Shown here: positions 61,531 to 64,000 of the stretch, in pieces
How positions within the stretch are numbered: position 1 is the stretch's first letter
Layout of the letters: the number at the start of each line of letters is the position of its first letter
From: Aurantiochytrium sp. KH105
Taxonomy: Eukaryota; Sar; Bigyra; Thraustochytrida; Thraustochytriidae
Assembly (NCBI GenBank): GCA_003116975.1
Contig: BGKB01000067.1
Location: forward strand, 248,001 to 312,000
Length of the DNA: 64,000 bases
Direction of reading: 5' to 3'
Translations under genes and position numbers: made by a program
The notes under the pieces: model-generated
Database searches by the model: none
Told to the model about the DNA's origin: nothing
Seen by the model: the letters and a program-made list of their open reading frames with translations, nothing else

Positions 61531-62357
61531 GAGCCTGAGATTGTCGCCTCAATGCGTGGCTCGACACGAGGCGCTGGTGGAGTGGCTGCTAGGATGTTTT
61601 GCCCAAGGCGCAATGCGTCGCGCCGCTTTGCTCCATGCAAGCAACCGAGGCCAGCGACCTGAGTCTGCTGCGTGCGGCGCGTTTGGGCCAAGGGCGCAGA
61701 GGACTGAGGTCCTCGGCGACGACCCTTACGCTTGCCTCTTCTCTCTTGTCTTGTGTTTCTGGCACGGCTTGGGCGGCTCGGCTCGGCTCGAAAAGTTAGC
61801 TAGCTTGCAGTCGAGTGTTGCTGCTCGCGTCTCTCGTAGAGGTTGCCGGTCTGCAGCGGCAGCTACAGGCCGGAGCGACCACCTTTGCGGCGGCGGGCCG
61901 CGGCTTCCTCCACTGCGAGTCTCTCTCACTATCTGTCTCGGAATTGCACATCTGCACGCGCGCTGCGCATTGCTTGCTTTCTTGTTACGAATTTTCCTTC
62001 CCTTTAGATGACGCGCGGGTTCCGCTCGCCGCCGAGGAAGCGAGCTCTGCGCAGGTTCTCGGTGGGTTCTCGCGGTCCACGCGGATTCTGGCTGCCTGTC
62101 TACAGGACTCATTCCCGGCGCAGCAGGATGCGAGGCGACTGGCTAGTGTATCACGATTTTCTGCGCGTTGTCGCTCGCTCTTCACGGAAGCACGTGCGCA
62201 GAACTCGTGCACGCGCGGGGCTTTCTTCTTCGAGCCCGCAAATGATGCGGATCGCTCGCGCGTGCAGCTGAAGATCATGTTGGGACGCGCCGCAAGGGAT
62301 GAAACACAGCCTCCCCGACGTGCATGTCATTGGTCAGAGAAAGAAAGTAGAAGGTAG
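61529..62357 (+). CDS. Hypothetical protein, tentative two-exon model
   Basis: Two open stretches in different frames can be joined. Exon 1 (61529 to about 61836) encodes MSLRLSPQCVARHEALVEWL onward. A possible intron runs from GTAGAG (61837) to the pyrimidine-rich acceptor CCCTTTAG (ends 62007). Exon 2 (62008-62357) then reads DARVPLAAEEASSAQVLG to the stop. This gives about 218 residues, mostly helical and Ala/Arg/Ser-rich, without a recognised domain. The donor is weak, so the model is uncertain. An alternative is that only one of the two frames is expressed. Confidence 0.3.
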
Positions 62358-63568
62358 AAGCGTGTTGATGCAGTATCTTGTCCCTTGCTTTTATTCGTTC
62401 TCCTGCAGGGCGCGGATCATTGAGGGGACGATCGAAGAACCGAAAACCGTTTGGCCTCGCCCGCATCGACGGCGACGCCCGGGAGGGAGACGCGGGAGCG
62501 CTAGCAGTGCACGGTCGGCGCCGCGACCGAAAGGGTTCCCACCGCGAGAGCCGACGGCAGTGGCCCTGGCGGACACGCTCGCCACGTCAAGCTGCAACAG
62601 CAAGGGCCACATTTTTTTTAAAAATTTAATGCACTGGCAGTGTTTGCTCCGCTTGGGGAGGGATAGAGGCGGGTCCGAAGAGACTGGACGGGGAGCCAGC
62701 TGGCAGGTGAATGGCCAAGCCGCAGTGCCAGGTTTCCAATTGGGACCGGACACTTCATTTGGCGGCATCGAGGTGGACGGCCTTCGCCTTCGCCGGCGTG
62801 GCGTGGCGCCGAGGGAAGAAGCGGCGAGAAGCCAGAGTCCACGATTGTGGAAAGGAGGAGTGCACGATTCAATGGAGGAAGCAAGTTGTGTTTGTTGCCG
62901 TGAGTGTCGATCTGTGTGCGTGCGTGTGCTTGGTGATGATTCGTTCGTTTCTTGCACCAATGAAATAAATAGACGACCAACTTGAAGAAATGTATACATT
63001 TACGGCCGTGCTTCCCTCTCGCCATCGATCCATCGATCGGACGGACGAGGTACTATAACTCTCCGGAGATGTATACGATCAGCAGTGCAGCAGACAGCCA
63101 GCCAGGCAGGCAGATCTTTGATCTGCCGACGGCGTCAAGTTTGCCATGGTGCTGAACTTTTACATCACAAAGGAATGCACGAAGGAGTCGCCTGAGTATC
63201 TTCGGCCAGTAAGAAGTGCACCACAGACGCGTGGGGGTGCGCACGCGCACTGGTCACAACCGGACCCAGCGGCACACATGGATGCACACACCTTTGGAAA
63301 GCCCTAACCCTAGTTTTCCCGGAAATTCGGGAGAAAGGGCCGCGGCCGGTCATCGCGTGGGTGGAGGCAGGAGGAAAGGAAGGGAAGGGAGGGAATGGCG
63401 GAGAGGGCGGCGGCGAGGCAGACTAGCATTGACCAGCAACCAGCTACCTTCAGGTTATCGTTCTTCGGCGCTCGTCGAAGGCCCTCGAGGTAGTGCTGCT
63501 CGTCGCAAACCCAAAGGAGAAGGACCAGAAGAAGTCTTTGTCGTTCGTGCAAGCAACAAGCAAGCAAG
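62358..63568. other. Intergenic region and RPS20 upstream flank
   Basis: Frames on both strands at 62299-63025 look like compositional artefacts. A short frame beginning MVLNFYITKECTKESPEY at 63146 is too short to call. The telomere-like CCCTAACCCTAG at 63302-63313 lies about 255 bases before the RPS20 start. Confidence 0.45.
63302..63313. promoter_or_regulatory. Telo-box-like element upstream of RPS20
   Basis: The sequence CCCTAACCCTAG equals almost two TTAGGG-type telomere units on the reverse strand. Telo-boxes (AAACCCTAA-type) are known in plant ribosomal protein promoters. A similar role here is inference from its position before a ribosomal protein gene. Confidence 0.35.
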
Positions 63569-63916
63569 ATGGAGAAGGGTGACAAGCTCGCGGCCGGCAG
63601 CGGTGCCGAGCTCTACCGCATTCGCATCACGCTCACCAGCCGCAACGTGAAGAACCTCGAGAAGGTCTGCACTGAGATCAAGCGCTCCGCCAATGACAAG
63701 AAGCTCAAGGTCTCCGGCCCCGTGCGCCTGCCCACCAAGGTCCTCCGCCTGACCACCCGCAAGTCGCCTTGCGGTGAGGGTACCAACACCTGGGATCGCT
63801 TTGAGATGCGCATCCACAAGCGTGTCATCGACCTCGTCAGCCCCCAGGAGGAGGTCAAGCAGATCACCTCCATCTCCATCGAGCCTGATGTCACCGTCGA
63901 GATCTACTTCAAGTAA
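63569..63916 (+). CDS. RPS20: 40S ribosomal protein S20 (uS10)
   Basis: Component of the small ribosomal subunit head. The 115-residue product has the full eukaryotic S20 length. Hallmarks are [20 protein letters not shown] at the N-terminal side, [20 protein letters not shown], the [20 protein letters not shown] core and the terminal [15 protein letters not shown]. The first in-frame ATG gives [16 protein letters not shown], and no intron interrupts the coding part. Codon use is strongly biased to C/G-ending codons (AAG, CTC, ATC), as expected for a highly expressed gene and clearly stronger than in its neighbours. Confidence 0.97.
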   Translation: MEKGDKLAAGSGAELYRIRITLTSRNVKNLEKVCTEIKRSANDKKLKVSGPVRLPTKVLRLTTRKSPCGEGTNTWDRFEMRIHKRVIDLVSPQEEVKQITSISIEPDVTVEIYFK

Positions 63917-64000
63917 GCGAGTCTTTTTCCGCTCGTGCGTGTGAGCCGCTGTCGCCGCGGTGAGGAAACTTTGGTCTCCTCTGGGCGTGCGCCCCTTGGG

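Overview
The window is nuclear DNA from a unicellular eukaryote. Genes are mostly intronless or carry one to three short GT-AG introns (65-223 nt), with GTAAGT/GTACGT-type donors and, in some, CTAAC-like branch sites. Codons are GC-rich and the intergenic DNA is full of microsatellites. Typical eukaryotic genes include an importin, the COG complex, a spliceosomal U5 protein, Rad17, a formin, alpha-actinin, a Rab, an AMPK beta subunit and RPS20. A probable cilia/flagella protein and protist-type channels fit a zoospore-forming stramenopile such as a thraustochytrid. That assignment is inference; there is no marker rRNA in the window.

Layout. 1-1.8 kb: C-terminal part of an importin-4-like karyopherin. 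2.8-10.9 kb: a probable twice-repeated module in which a minus-strand gene with an AMPK-beta-type glycogen-binding (CBM48) domain lies head to head with a plus-strand pentameric ligand-gated ion channel gene. One pair is AMPK-beta plus channel 1, which carries an apparent frameshift. The other is a CBM48 protein plus channel 2. 11-13 kb: a degraded coding region of unknown family. 13.2-17.3 kb: a CFAP119-like gene head to head with COG2. 17.7-21 kb: DIB1/TXNL4A, then two copies of a RING-H2 gene, the first without its RING. 21.1-28 kb: a multi-EF-hand protein and Rad17 with extra RanBP2-type zinc fingers. 28.5-34.6 kb: two hypothetical proteins and a three-exon Rab11-like GTPase. 35.8-41.3 kb: a hypothetical protein, then alpha-actinin divergent from a mitochondrially targeted adhesin-like (FAM185A/DUF4097-type) protein. 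41.4-44.6 kb: a Golgi-type sulfotransferase and a basic AT-hook-like protein. 46.4-50 kb: a three-exon sterol desaturase/fatty acid hydroxylase family enzyme and a sodium:solute symporter. 51.7-58.7 kb: a highly divergent histone H3, a coiled-coil protein and a diaphanous-type formin. 60.3-64 kb: a bacterial-type TrmL tRNA methyltransferase, two unrecognised genes and RPS20.

Most genes are unrelated housekeeping functions and no operon-like logic is expected. The parts that look locally organised are the duplicated CBM48/channel module, the RING duplication around DIB1, and a CACTTGCG-type promoter motif that clusters upstream of the AMPK-beta gene and recurs upstream of the symporter and EF-hand genes. 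Long GC-rich open frames between genes (34.6-35.6, 44.8-46.4, 50-51.6 and 58.8-59.8 kb) look non-coding.
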